DNA of 8,944 nt from Candidatus Gorgonimonas leptogorgiae (GTDB lineage Bacteria; Pseudomonadota; Gammaproteobacteria; Pseudomonadales; Endozoicomonadaceae): assembly GCA_929200515.1 (NCBI GenBank), contig CAKNAD010000048.1, positions 1 to 8,944 on the forward strand, read 5' to 3'. Position numbers and translations under genes: made by a program. The notes below the pieces were generated by a model. The model was not told the DNA's origin and made no database searches. It saw only the letters and a program-made list of their open reading frames with translations. Shown piece after piece: positions 1 through 6,354 of the stretch; within the stretch, counting starts at the first letter, position 1; every line of letters starts with the position of its first letter.

Positions 1-14
1 TTTTAATAGCCCCC

Positions 15-34
15 AAAGGGCAAGGTTTCTAAGC
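15..34 (-). repeat. Possible inverted fragment of the dispersed repeat
   Basis: On the minus strand this stretch reads through AAACCTTGCC followed by CTTT. That matches the GAAACCTTGCCTTT segment just upstream of the conserved core in the copy at 6464-6560. It lies in the opposite orientation to the four plus-strand copies. The match is short and the flanks align poorly, so it may be a decayed copy cut by the window edge, or chance. Confidence 0.3.
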
Positions 35-112
35 TTTTATCCTACGTTAGTATTTCTTGATTTAGTCGACACTAAACCTGCGAAACACTGCCTTGGCTAA
101 AAACTTATAATC

Positions 113-151
113 ACTTGCTGAAAACTCGCATTTCCAACTGCCACGTGTATA
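113..151 (+). repeat. Dispersed repeat, copy A (diverged, 3' half)
   Basis: The stretch ends in TTTCCAACTGCCACGTGTA (131-149), one base different from the core shared with copies C and D. The preceding TGCTGAAAACTCGCA lines up with the ATGAAACCTTGC part of copy C. The 5' half seen in copies B and C is not convincingly recognisable here, although 70-100 has related-looking words. A perfect 10-bp palindrome GTGTATACAC overlaps the right end. The region 1-150 counts at about 39% G+C, clearly above the neighbouring genes. No coding frame is supported in 1-282. Confidence 0.7.
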
Positions 152-202
152 CACTGTCTACTTGAAAGTGCATATGCTTAATCGAGAACTGCTATATAAC
201 TA

Positions 203-233
203 TTGACAAATATAGCAAAAATATGTGTAAAAT
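203..233 (+). promoter_or_regulatory. Sigma70-like promoter for the 42-aa ORF
   Basis: A perfect -35 hexamer TTGACA (203-208) is followed by a -10 candidate, either TGTAAA at 226-231 with a 17-bp spacer or TAAAAT at 228-233 with a 19-bp spacer. Transcription would start near 238-240, about 45 bases before the ATG at 283. It overlaps the upstream in-frame ATG at 223, which argues against that ATG as the start. The -35 is strong and the -10 is imperfect. Confidence 0.55.
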
Positions 234-282
234 AACACTTTATAAGGCATTTAAAAAGGATATTTTATTTAAAGGAGTAATT

Positions 283-411
283 ATGATCAACCTGTATACT
301 ACGATACGAATGAAAACCGCTGCTAATCATACAGCTGGACATTTCAATCAACAAACTAATATTGAGGCTAAGTCCTATATTCAACAAAGCCAAGATACAA
401 CAATTAACTAA
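283..411 (+). CDS. Small hypothetical protein, 42 aa
   Basis: The function is not recognised. The ATG at 283 was chosen because a perfect Shine-Dalgarno AAAGGAG (271-277) sits 5 bases before it. The frame also opens at an ATG at 223, but that ATG overlaps the predicted -10 element and has no ribosome-binding site. The product is polar and rich in Gln, Asn and Thr. It has no hydrophobic segment, so it resembles neither a membrane toxin nor a leader peptide. Basic residues cluster near the N-terminus (TIRMKTAANH). A good promoter, a strong ribosome-binding site and a short frame together suggest a real small gene, but without homology or codon statistics a chance frame cannot be excluded. It ends 117 bases before the next gene, which has its own promoter. 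Confidence 0.5.
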   Translation: MINLYTTIRMKTAANHTAGHFNQQTNIEAKSYIQQSQDTTIN

Positions 412-420
412 GCGCATAAC

Positions 421-449
421 TTGAATTATTAATGTATTAGTGGTATAAT
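421..449 (+). promoter_or_regulatory. Strong extended -10 promoter for the 500-aa gene
   Basis: TTGAAT (421-426), a 17-bp spacer and a perfect TATAAT (444-449) form the promoter, with TG at 441-442 giving the extended -10 motif TGGTATAAT. This is the best housekeeping-type promoter seen in the window. Transcription would start near 456, leaving a leader of about 70 nt. The leader contains a 9-bp stem (468-476 with 487-495, one G-U pair, 10-nt loop) upstream of the ribosome-binding site AAAGGA at 515-520. The hairpin could affect translation or stability, but no riboswitch class is recognised. Confidence 0.75.
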
Positions 450-528
450 TCCTACTTCGACTGTATTTATGGTTAATATTATTTCTTTAGCCATAAAAAA
501 TATATATCAAATTAAAAGGATGTAATTT

Positions 529-2031
529 ATGAGTAGTATCACACAAGTAATTGGTCGTTCGTTCTTGAATAGTTTAATTGGAGCTTGCACAACAGGAGAT
601 TGTAATTGTAATCCCAATATTATTAATAATATTAAAACTAGAATAGCTAATGATAATACAAGAGCAGATACAGAGCTAAAATTAAAAAATGTACCTTTAG
701 ATACTAGAAGTGTGGAATCAAGTGCTACTCCAATACAGAATATCAATAAAGGTGTGTCAAGCATAACAACAGCACAACCTGATCAACTAGGAAAAACCCA
801 AGAAATTTTTAAATTTTTAGGTTATATAAAAAATGATAAAAACCAAGTGTTTTGTCCCCAAACTTATTCAGAAGCATCTGATTTTTTATGTAATGTTGTG
901 CTAAAAGATAAAGAATCTGAAGAAGCAAGAAAAATGTTAGCCATTTCAAGCAATTGTTATAGCGATACTAGGAATTGTGGTACCTTACTATTAATCACAA
1001 GAAATGCATTAAGTGAAGATACTAAAAATAAATTAAAAAATCAAAATACTAAAATATTAGAACAATATCTAGGAATGAATGAAGATAATAAACTAGAGAT
1101 GGAACATTTCTATTCATTAAAAAATGTAGCACTTCAAAACCGAGAAAACCGAGGAATTTTTTTAGGTGAGGATGAAATCGTAAATAATTTCAATAGCATT
1201 GATACAGTTCATATTTTAAAAAATCATGTTGAGACATATGGTGATTGGGACTTTATTAATAAAAATTCGTGCGTAGATCAGAGTTTTTTCCTAAGTAATG
1301 GCGAAGCTATTACAACTAATTTTTTTACTGGTTCAACAGAATCAGTTGTATTTGTAAGTGAAGATGAAAAAACAGATTTATTATCTAAAAATGAAAAAAT
1401 TAGAAACGATTTCTTAGAAGAATCTAAAAATCATGATCACTTTTATAAACCAGACTTTTTAGATAATTATCGTAAAAGGACAGGACAAGAAGAAATTAGA
1501 GATGAACTATATAAAAAAATTGCAGACAGTACTGTGGCAATAAGATTATACACAAAAAACAACCTTATAGTAGATCTAATAAGAACAAAAACAGGTGCTA
1601 ACAGAAATGATGAGCTATATAATGCTTACTGTGCTCTTAATAAAAAAGATCATAAAATTTCCTTTGAAATCCTAGCACCAGTATTTAAAATAACAAAAGA
1701 AGAAAATATATCAAAAGATTATGATAATGCTATAGGCGGTACTAGTGCAGATAATCACTCCAAAGATTTTGAACATAGCACATTATCTAATGGGTCAATG
1801 GAAATATTACAACAATTTAAATTTCAACTGAACTGGAGTGGTATTAGATGGAATTCGTCGGTTAAGGAGCCGTTGACTTCTTCCAATCTAGAACCAGATA
1901 CTCCTTACAGTGCTCAAGATATTAAATTTAAGTTTGATAGTCCATTTTCTGTAGTACTTAGTGTTGCTGATGAAAATAAGAAAGCTAAAAATATATTATC
2001 CATTATAGCAGTAGATGATCCTCGAAGTTAG
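529..2031 (+). CDS. Unrecognised 500-aa protein; candidate secreted or effector protein
   Basis: No family is recognised. The start is supported by AAAGGA (515-520) 8 bases upstream and by the strong promoter at 421-449. The N-terminus (about residues 1-20, MSSITQVIGRSFLNSLIGAC) is amphipathic and Ser-rich without a Lys/Arg-led hydrophobic core, so no Sec signal is apparent. It is followed by a cysteine cluster (C20, C25, C27) and a polar, probably disordered stretch to about residue 85. The middle is mixed helical and charged. The last 75 residues (about 426-500) look beta-rich, with alternating hydrophobics (FKFQLNWSG, IKFKFDSPFSVVLSV). There are nine cysteines in all (20, 25, 27, 109, 121, 143, 150, 248, 368). 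No transmembrane segment is seen. A single-gene unit with its own promoter in a genome carrying T3SS genes fits an effector, but this rests on context only. Codon use is AT-rich like the neighbours. Confidence 0.85.
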   Translation: MSSITQVIGRSFLNSLIGACTTGDCNCNPNIINNIKTRIANDNTRADTELKLKNVPLDTRSVESSATPIQNINKGVSSITTAQPDQLGKTQEIFKFLGYIKNDKNQVFCPQTYSEASDFLCNVVLKDKESEEARKMLAISSNCYSDTRNCGTLLLITRNALSEDTKNKLKNQNTKILEQYLGMNEDNKLEMEHFYSLKNVALQNRENRGIFLGEDEIVNNFNSIDTVHILKNHVETYGDWDFINKNSCVDQSFFLSNGEAITTNFFTGSTESVVFVSEDEKTDLLSKNEKIRNDFLEESKNHDHFYKPDFLDNYRKRTGQEEIRDELYKKIADSTVAIRLYTKNNLIVDLIRTKTGANRNDELYNAYCALNKKDHKISFEILAPVFKITKEENISKDYDNAIGGTSADNHSKDFEHSTLSNGSMEILQQFKFQLNWSGIRWNSSVKEPLTSSNLEPDTPYSAQDIKFKFDSPFSVVLSVADENKKAKNILSIIAVDDPRS

Positions 2032-2042
2032 ACAATCTTATG

Positions 2043-2130
2043 AGTGCGTTTCAAACTCTGTGTTATTAGTAAGTTTAGCTGTTTAAATTTAAAACAGATT
2101 AGCAATCGCTAAAACACTTTGAAACGCACT
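2043..2130. repeat. Long imperfect hairpin between convergent genes
   Basis: A perfect 13-bp inverted repeat pairs AGTGCGTTTCAAA (2043-2055) with TTTGAAACGCACT (2118-2130). Pairing continues inward past a 4-nt bulge with GTGTT (2060-2064) against AACAC (2113-2117), then TTAG (2066-2069) against CTAA (2109-2112), and an apical CTGTTT (2079-2084) against AAACAG (2092-2097). An outer ACAATC (2032-2037) and GATTGT (2143-2148) could extend it. It lies just after the stop at 2031 and before the end of the convergent gene at 2218. No T-run follows either arm, so it is not a classical intrinsic terminator, though it could still protect or process 3' ends. The right arm is the start of the dispersed repeat. 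Confidence 0.7.
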
Positions 2131-2211
2131 TGCATTCGGCAGGATTGTGCGCCTTGAATTAAACCATTTTACTTAGCCCTGCAACCTAGCATTTTCATTT
2201 GCTAGTGTATA
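2114..2211 (+). repeat. Dispersed repeat, copy B (full length)
   Basis: Positions 2114-2139 match copy C at 6464-6489 in 25 of 26 bases (ACACTTTGAAA, Y, GCACTTGCATTCGG). The middle aligns with small gaps (GAATTA, CTTAGCC, then GCAACCTAGCATTT against GAAACCTTGCCTTT). The right end TTTCATTTGCTAGTGTATA (2193-2211) is a diverged form of the CCATCTGCCACGTGTA core. The unit is about 98 bp. Positions 2101-2160 count at 45% G+C. It is wholly intergenic and ends 6 bases from the stop of the minus-strand gene at 2218. Confidence 0.8.
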
Positions 2212-2217
2212 CATCTT

Positions 2218-3186
2218 TTACTTTGTTATCTTACCTACACATAACACAACAAATAATCCCAACGATAAATTGCCTATTATTACCTCTATACAGGCAAATA
2301 CTCTCGATAAGCCATATGGTGTTATATCACCGTACCCTAAAGTAGTAAAAGTAACAATGCTAAAATATAAGCAAGTTAAAAAATTTTGTATATTGGAAAT
2401 AGCACTAATATCATGATTATAACTAATAATATTATGAGCGTCATTTACCCCTAAAGAGAAAAAAATACCTGCAAAGGTTAAAATAAAGCCAAAAACAAAA
2501 AATAATAATCTGTGTGGATATTCACCATAGCCAATTATAAGATCAACTAACCAAGAAAATCCTCTAGATAACGACATATATTGCATCTGTTTACGTTGCA
2601 TTCTCATTTCTTTATAAAAAAAATATCTAGATGCACTATGCATTTGTTCTGAATCTAAATATTTTTTTAGCATTCTTGCTGTCTCTTCAGTTTCTCTGTA
2701 TAAATCTTTGCTTGGTATATATTGATTTTTAATTAATAATTCTTGTTGTAAACATTTACCCCAATCAATAAACTCTACTCTAGTGTTTTTAAAAATGCTC
2801 CTTAAAAGGTTACAACCAGATAAATTAGTTTGGTTTAAGTTAGCATTAGTAAAATTTGCTTTCAAAAAAGTACTACCAGATAAATCAACGCCATATAAAT
2901 GAGCTTCAGTTAAATTTGCTCTTGATAAATCTGAATTAATTAATGCACAGGGTTTGTTGCCAATATGCAGATTTATACCTTGTAAATCAGTATTACAAAG
3001 TATAAAACCTTCCATAGGAACTCCAGTTTTTGCTCTTTTTTCTAATTTTTCTTTAATATTTATTTTGCTTTTATCTATTTTAGCTTCATGCCAAAAACAA
3101 AAAGATCCACCAGCTACAGCGTAATCGTTACATTGTCCGTGAATACCTTTATATTTACAATAACTTTTGTGATTATTATCTTTCAT
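2218..3186 (-). CDS. Pentapeptide-repeat potassium channel (two-TM, Ion_trans_2 type)
   Basis: This is a predicted inner-membrane K+ channel with an N-terminal cytoplasmic extension. The N-terminus has a zinc-knuckle-like C10-x8-C19-x10-C30-x2-H33 pattern. Residues about 61-130 form pentapeptide repeats of the A(D/N)LxX kind (LINSDLSRANL, VDLSGSTF, ANLNQTNLSG), which fold as a right-handed beta-helix. A charged linker follows (about 145-205). The channel comprises TM1 (about 226-246), a pore helix (about 268-281), the selectivity filter TLGYGD (282-287) and TM2 (about 293-316), ending almost at once at residue 322. One filter per chain implies a tetramer. The filter is intact, so K+ selectivity is likely; the gating signal is unknown. 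There is no good ribosome-binding site: AAGGA lies about 19 bases before the ATG. nth lies 58 bases upstream on the same strand. Confidence 0.9.
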   Translation of the reverse strand: MKDNNHKSYCKYKGIHGQCNDYAVAGGSFCFWHEAKIDKSKINIKEKLEKRAKTGVPMEGFILCNTDLQGINLHIGNKPCALINSDLSRANLTEAHLYGVDLSGSTFLKANFTNANLNQTNLSGCNLLRSIFKNTRVEFIDWGKCLQQELLIKNQYIPSKDLYRETEETARMLKKYLDSEQMHSASRYFFYKEMRMQRKQMQYMSLSRGFSWLVDLIIGYGEYPHRLLFFVFGFILTFAGIFFSLGVNDAHNIISYNHDISAISNIQNFLTCLYFSIVTFTTLGYGDITPYGLSRVFACIEVIIGNLSLGLFVVLCVGKITK

Positions 3187-3196
3187 GATTTTATTT

Positions 3197-3225
3197 TATA
3201 AATCCTTATATTGAGAATAATTCAA
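3197..3225 (-). promoter_or_regulatory. Weak candidate promoter for the channel gene
   Basis: On the minus strand TTGAAT (3225-3220) is followed after 17 bases by TTTATA (3202-3197), or after 19 bases by TATAAA (3200-3195). Transcription would start only a few bases before the ATG at 3186, giving an almost leaderless mRNA. That would fit the lack of a well-placed Shine-Dalgarno. In such AT-rich sequence these hexamers arise easily, and read-through from nth is equally possible. Confidence 0.3.
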
Positions 3226-3244
3226 AAAATTAGCAAAAATACTT

Positions 3245-3880
3245 TTACGATTTAGCTTTGTTATTATATTGGCATAAATCGGCAATTATACAGGAAGAGC
3301 ATTTTGGTTTTCTTGCTGTACAAGTATATCTGCCATGCAAAATAAGCCAATGATGCGCATCTAATAAATATTTTTTGCTAATTCGAGACTGCAATTGTTT
3401 TTCTGTAGCTAAAACATTAGTAGCTTTTGCGAGTCCGATTCTATTGGCAACTCTAAAAATATGAGTATCTACAGCTATTACCGGTTGCTTAAAAGCAGTA
3501 TTAAGAATAACGTTAGCGGTTTTGCGACCAACTCCTGGCAGTTTTTCTAGCTGCTCTCTAGTATCTGGCACCTTATTGTTATAGTTATGAATTAACATTT
3601 CACAGGTTTTTATCACATTAATAGCTTTAGTGTTGAATAATCCAATTGTTCTTATATAGCTTTTTAGTTTTAACTCGCCTAAATCTAGCATTGCCTGTGG
3701 GTTATTTGCCACAGCAAATAATTTTTTTGTGGCTTTATTGACGCTAATATCAGTTGCCTGAGCTGATAACATAACTGCAATCAATAACTCAAAAGTAGAA
3801 GAATATTCTAATTCTGTAGTAGGACTAGGGTTATTCTGTTGCAATCTTTGGAAAATTTGATCAGATATAGCTTTGTTCAT
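3245..3880 (-). CDS. nth: Endonuclease III (DNA glycosylase / AP lyase)
   Basis: This base-excision repair enzyme removes oxidised pyrimidines and cleaves the resulting abasic site by beta-elimination. The protein is 211 aa, the same length as the E. coli enzyme. The helix-hairpin-helix LPGVGRKTANVIL (114-126) carries catalytic Lys120, and IAVDTHIFRVANR (135-147) carries catalytic Asp138. The C-terminal [4Fe-4S] motif C-x6-C-x2-C-x5-C falls at C187, C194, C197 and C203, the same positions as in E. coli. The substrate-binding region ELLIAVMLSAQATD (31-44) is also typical. All key residues are present, so the gene should be functional. No clear Shine-Dalgarno precedes the ATG. It lies upstream of the channel gene on the same strand and divergent from sctJ; there is no functional tie to secretion. 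Confidence 0.97.
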   Translation of the reverse strand: MNKAISDQIFQRLQQNNPSPTTELEYSSTFELLIAVMLSAQATDISVNKATKKLFAVANNPQAMLDLGELKLKSYIRTIGLFNTKAINVIKTCEMLIHNYNNKVPDTREQLEKLPGVGRKTANVILNTAFKQPVIAVDTHIFRVANRIGLAKATNVLATEKQLQSRISKKYLLDAHHWLILHGRYTCTARKPKCSSCIIADLCQYNNKAKS

Positions 3881-4078
3881 TAAAATAAGGTACTCAATAA
3901 TAAAAATAATTTAATTTAAAAAATATTAGCTTATTATATTGAATTATGAGTATGCTGTATATTATTTTTAAGTTGCCGTTAAATTAGACTAGATTAATAT
4001 AAAAAATAATTTATAAGACTATTTTGACTACAGACTCTTACTTAGTCTAAAATTTATAACTTTTTTGGAACTAGTGAA
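3881..4078. other. Divergent intergenic region between nth and sctJ
   Basis: These 198 bases separate two divergent transcription units. No gene is supported. They hold the sctJ promoter candidate (4024-4053). A short dyad AGACT (4032-4036) and AGTCT (4044-4048) lies within its spacer and could be an operator half-site pair; a related TAGACTAG lies upstream near 3987. No dispersed-repeat copy is present, in contrast to the other large spacers in the window. Confidence 0.5.
4024..4053 (+). promoter_or_regulatory. Candidate promoter of the sctJKL operon
   Basis: TTGACT (4024-4029), an 18-bp spacer and TAAAAT (4048-4053) make a fair sigma70-type promoter. Transcription would begin near 4060, about 19 bases before the ATG at 4079. 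The ribosome-binding site would be GGAA (4067-4070). The AGACT/AGTCT dyad within the spacer would place a bound repressor on the promoter, but this is speculative. Confidence 0.5.
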
Positions 4079-4870
4079 ATGGTAAAGATCCCAATTAAAA
4101 TAACTAAACAAATTATTCTTCTTTTCTTTTGTTTATTACTTTTAGGATGTAAAGTATCACTATATTCAGGGCTTTCAGAAAAAGAAGGTAACGAAATTTT
4201 AGCTGTTTTATTAGATGGTAATATCCATGCTACCAAAACAGCGAACAAAGATAATCTAATAACCATTCAAATAAATTCTAGCGATGTATCTAGAGCAATA
4301 AATTTATTAAAAAGCTATGGTTATCCAAAAGAAAAATATACATCTATGGGTGATGTTTTTGCTAAAGATGGCTTAATTTCATCTCCAGTTGAAGAAAAAG
4401 CACGATACACCTATTCAATGTCACAAGAACTTGCTGCTACGTTATCGTTAATAGATGGCGTTATTCAGGCACGAGTGCATGTAGTTTTACCTCAAGAAAG
4501 CGATGGTCTCTCTGATACTAAATACCCCTCTTCTGCTTCTGTTTTTATAAAATATACTCAAGAATTAGATTTATCAGGATTTGTAGCAAAAGTAAAAACA
4601 TTAGTTGCTAATAGTATAGAAGGTTTAACAATAGACAAAATAACTGTGTCGTTATTTTTAGCAACTAGACTAAGCCCGGAAGATTTTTTAAATCCAAATA
4701 TAGTACCGAATACAGCAACTGATGAGCTACAGTTAAATCAAACAATTATTTATTCTCTTATAGCATTGCTAATTATTGTATTAATAGCTGTATTATACCA
4801 ACTTACAACATACTCCTCAAATAGACCTAAATGGATGATTGATTTACTCAAAAAATTTCAAAAAAAATAA
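4079..4870 (+). CDS. sctJ: Type III secretion inner-membrane ring lipoprotein SctJ
   Basis: SctJ (YscJ/PrgK/EscJ family, homologous to part of FliF) forms the inner-membrane ring of the injectisome together with SctD. The 263-aa protein opens with a basic, hydrophobic signal peptide ending in the lipobox LLGC, with lipidated Cys24. The family hallmark LYSGLSEKEGNEILAVLL (28-45) follows. The second domain contains SSPVEEKARYTYSMSQELA (101-119), DGVIQARVHVVLP (126-138) and SVFIKY (154-159). A C-terminal transmembrane helix (about 223-241) leaves a short basic cytoplasmic tail. All these features match the long, membrane-anchored form of the family. It is first in a plus-strand unit with sctK and sctL. 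Its ribosome-binding site (GGAA at 4067-4070) is modest. Confidence 0.96.
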   Translation: MVKIPIKITKQIILLFFCLLLLGCKVSLYSGLSEKEGNEILAVLLDGNIHATKTANKDNLITIQINSSDVSRAINLLKSYGYPKEKYTSMGDVFAKDGLISSPVEEKARYTYSMSQELAATLSLIDGVIQARVHVVLPQESDGLSDTKYPSSASVFIKYTQELDLSGFVAKVKTLVANSIEGLTIDKITVSLFLATRLSPEDFLNPNIVPNTATDELQLNQTIIYSLIALLIIVLIAVLYQLTTYSSNRPKWMIDLLKKFQKK

Positions 4871-4887
4871 TTTTATATGTTTTAGCT

Positions 4888-4931
4888 AATAATTATAGGT
4901 TAAGTAAATTTTATGATAACCTGTAATTATT
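4888..4931 (+). repeat. 15-bp hairpin in the sctJ-sctK spacer
   Basis: AATAATTATAGGTTA (4888-4902) pairs with TAACCTGTAATTATT (4917-4931). There are fourteen Watson-Crick pairs and one U-G pair around a 14-nt loop. It starts 17 bases after the sctJ stop and ends 37 bases before the sctK ATG. The sequence after it (TCTATTACACC) is only weakly T-rich, so full termination is unlikely. An mRNA-processing, attenuation or 3'-end-protection role that sets the SctJ to SctK/L ratio is plausible but inferred. Confidence 0.7.
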
Positions 4932-4968
4932 TCTATTACACCTTAGAAAAATAACTGGATTTTAGATA

Positions 4969-5637
4969 ATGAGCCAGAACAATGTAGCCTTCAATAATAA
5001 TAACTTAAGATCAATTATAGAATTTAACCACTATTTAAGTAGATTTATCCATAATAGTTGGATAATAGATGATCCTTATTTAGATATCATCAACAAAATT
5101 AAAGAAGATATTAACTTTGATTATCAATTATCACAATACTTATTAAAAAAATTTAATTTAATTGATAAATTTTATTATGACTTTAATGAAGATTATAAAA
5201 AAATTATATTTGCTAATCATTCAATATTAGAAAAATTAGCCTTTTACATTGGTATAATTTTTAATGAAAAAATTATTAGGGTTAATGTTTTAAAATCACA
5301 ACATAATAAATTAGTTGCTTGTCTAGGAAAAGAAGAATATTTATTTGCAACTCGCAAGGCACGTTTTTTGCTTCCGCAAGAAAATTTTACTCTCGATGAT
5401 AACATGATTCCTTGGGATAATTTAGATAGCTTTAAAAATTTTTTATATATCACTGGTTTTAAATTGTTATCGTATTTATTCAATGATACATCTATGGCTT
5501 TTAAAACTAGACTATTAATAAAAATAGATAAAAAATGGCGTAATGCTTTTAACATGCCACATGATTATTATAAATTATCAAAATCAAAATGTAGTTCTTT
5601 AGTAATAAAAATTTTTAAGGAGGTAAATAATAAATGA
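4969..5637 (+). CDS. sctK: Type III secretion sorting-platform protein SctK
   Basis: SctK (YscK/OrgA/MxiK type) is the cytoplasmic adaptor that ties the SctQ pods of the sorting platform to the inner-membrane ring. The assignment rests on position between sctJ and sctL and on family-like segments in this 222-aa protein. LEKLAFYIGIIF (88-99) resembles the helix before the core. KLVACLGKEEYLFATRKARF (114-133) resembles the usual LxxxLGxxxYxFAxRRAxxL segment. GFKLLSYLF (163-171) and RLLIKIDKKW (181-190) follow. No signal peptide or membrane segment is present. It is very rich in Asn, Lys and Ile, reflecting the AT bias. The ribosome-binding site before the ATG is poor (GGA about 13 bases away). 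The stop overlaps the sctL start (ATGA). The family diverges fast, so homology is likely rather than certain. Confidence 0.85.
   Translation: MSQNNVAFNNNNLRSIIEFNHYLSRFIHNSWIIDDPYLDIINKIKEDINFDYQLSQYLLKKFNLIDKFYYDFNEDYKKIIFANHSILEKLAFYIGIIFNEKIIRVNVLKSQHNKLVACLGKEEYLFATRKARFLLPQENFTLDDNMIPWDNLDSFKNFLYITGFKLLSYLFNDTSMAFKTRLLIKIDKKWRNAFNMPHDYYKLSKSKCSSLVIKIFKEVNNK
5617..5624 (+). promoter_or_regulatory. Perfect Shine-Dalgarno site for sctL
   Basis: AAGGAGGT lies 9 bases before the sctL ATG (5634), inside the 3' end of sctK. It is the strongest ribosome-binding site in the window and fixes the sctL start. The sites for sctJ and sctK are weak, so SctL may be made in excess of SctK. That would fit the higher copy number of SctL in the sorting platform. 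Confidence 0.85.
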
Positions 5638-6320
5638 TACCTGCAATCCAAATAATAGATAAAAAAATTGAAATTAATCCAGCTTGTAAAATTTTAAAGA
5701 AAAAAGATTATATAACCTACTTAAATGCTGCAGATATTATTGCTTCAGCTCAGAAGCAAGCTCAAACTATAATAGAAGAAGCTAAAGTAAAATATGAGCA
5801 AGAAAAACAACGAGGATACAATGATGGTGTAAATGCTAGCAAAGTAGATCAATCAGAACAACATATGGAATTTGTTCGTAAAACAATTAGCTATTTATCA
5901 AATATAGAAAATACTATTGCAGATATAATAGTTAAAGGAATAAAAAAAATAATAGGCGATTTAGATACCGATAAAGTAGCATTAAATTTAGTAAAAAGTG
6001 TATTGAAAAATCTCAGAAATGAAAAAATGATAAAAGTACGTATATCTAGTGATGAATATGACTATGTAAACGAACATATGAAAAGCATAACATCAGAGTA
6101 TAAAACTGTACAATTTATAGATTTAGTTTCTGATCATCGTCTTAAAGCTGGCGATTGTATTTTAGAAAGTGAATTAGGAGTAATTGACTCCAGCTTAGAT
6201 ATTCAAATTGAAGCTTTAAAACGACAATTTTCTAAACTAAATGATCTAGATACTGCAAAGTCAGAAGCTCAACTAGAATCAAAATTAGAAAAAAACAATA
6301 ATAATGATGGTATAGTTTAA
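5634..6320 (+). CDS. sctL: Type III secretion ATPase stator protein SctL
   Basis: SctL (YscL/HrpE family, homologous to FliH and the ATP-synthase peripheral stalk) binds the ATPase SctN and joins it to SctQ in the cytoplasmic sorting platform. The 228-aa protein has a short N-terminal segment. An Ala/Gln/Glu-rich helix follows (about 31-60, including IIASAQKQAQTIIEEAK) and leads to RGYNDGVNA (60-68), the usual R-G-Y-x-x-G turn of FliH/SctL proteins. The C-terminal domain ends in the family signature KAGDCILESELGVIDSSLD (171-189), here complete. The last 28 residues are a charged Lys/Asn tail of low complexity. The gene overlaps sctK by 4 bases and has its own AAGGAGGT site. sctN does not follow: a spacer with a hairpin and a repeat comes next. 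Confidence 0.95.
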   Translation: MIPAIQIIDKKIEINPACKILKKKDYITYLNAADIIASAQKQAQTIIEEAKVKYEQEKQRGYNDGVNASKVDQSEQHMEFVRKTISYLSNIENTIADIIVKGIKKIIGDLDTDKVALNLVKSVLKNLRNEKMIKVRISSDEYDYVNEHMKSITSEYKTVQFIDLVSDHRLKAGDCILESELGVIDSSLDIQIEALKRQFSKLNDLDTAKSEAQLESKLEKNNNNDGIV

Positions 6321-6354
6321 TTATACAGCTAGCATATAAAAATGCGATTTTTTA

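Noticed and set aside
223..282. Upstream in-frame ATG at 223 as the start of the small ORF (62 aa)
   Set aside because: It overlaps the predicted -10 element and has no ribosome-binding site, while the ATG at 283 has a perfect AAAGGAG.
507..764. Minus-strand open frame with hydrophobic translation
   Set aside because: It is antisense to the 500-aa gene, and its Leu/Ile-rich translation is what reversed AT-rich Asn/Lys codons give. The plus gene has strong expression signals.
2043..2130. Classical Rho-independent terminator
   Set aside because: The stem is long and bulged, and no T-run follows on either strand.
4054..4266. Minus-strand open frame at the start of sctJ
   Set aside because: It is antisense to the SctJ signal peptide and family hallmark, so it is a shadow frame.
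5244..5555. Minus-strand open frame inside sctK
   Set aside because: It is fully antisense to a gene fixed by family-like motifs and operon position, and it has no ribosome-binding site of its own.
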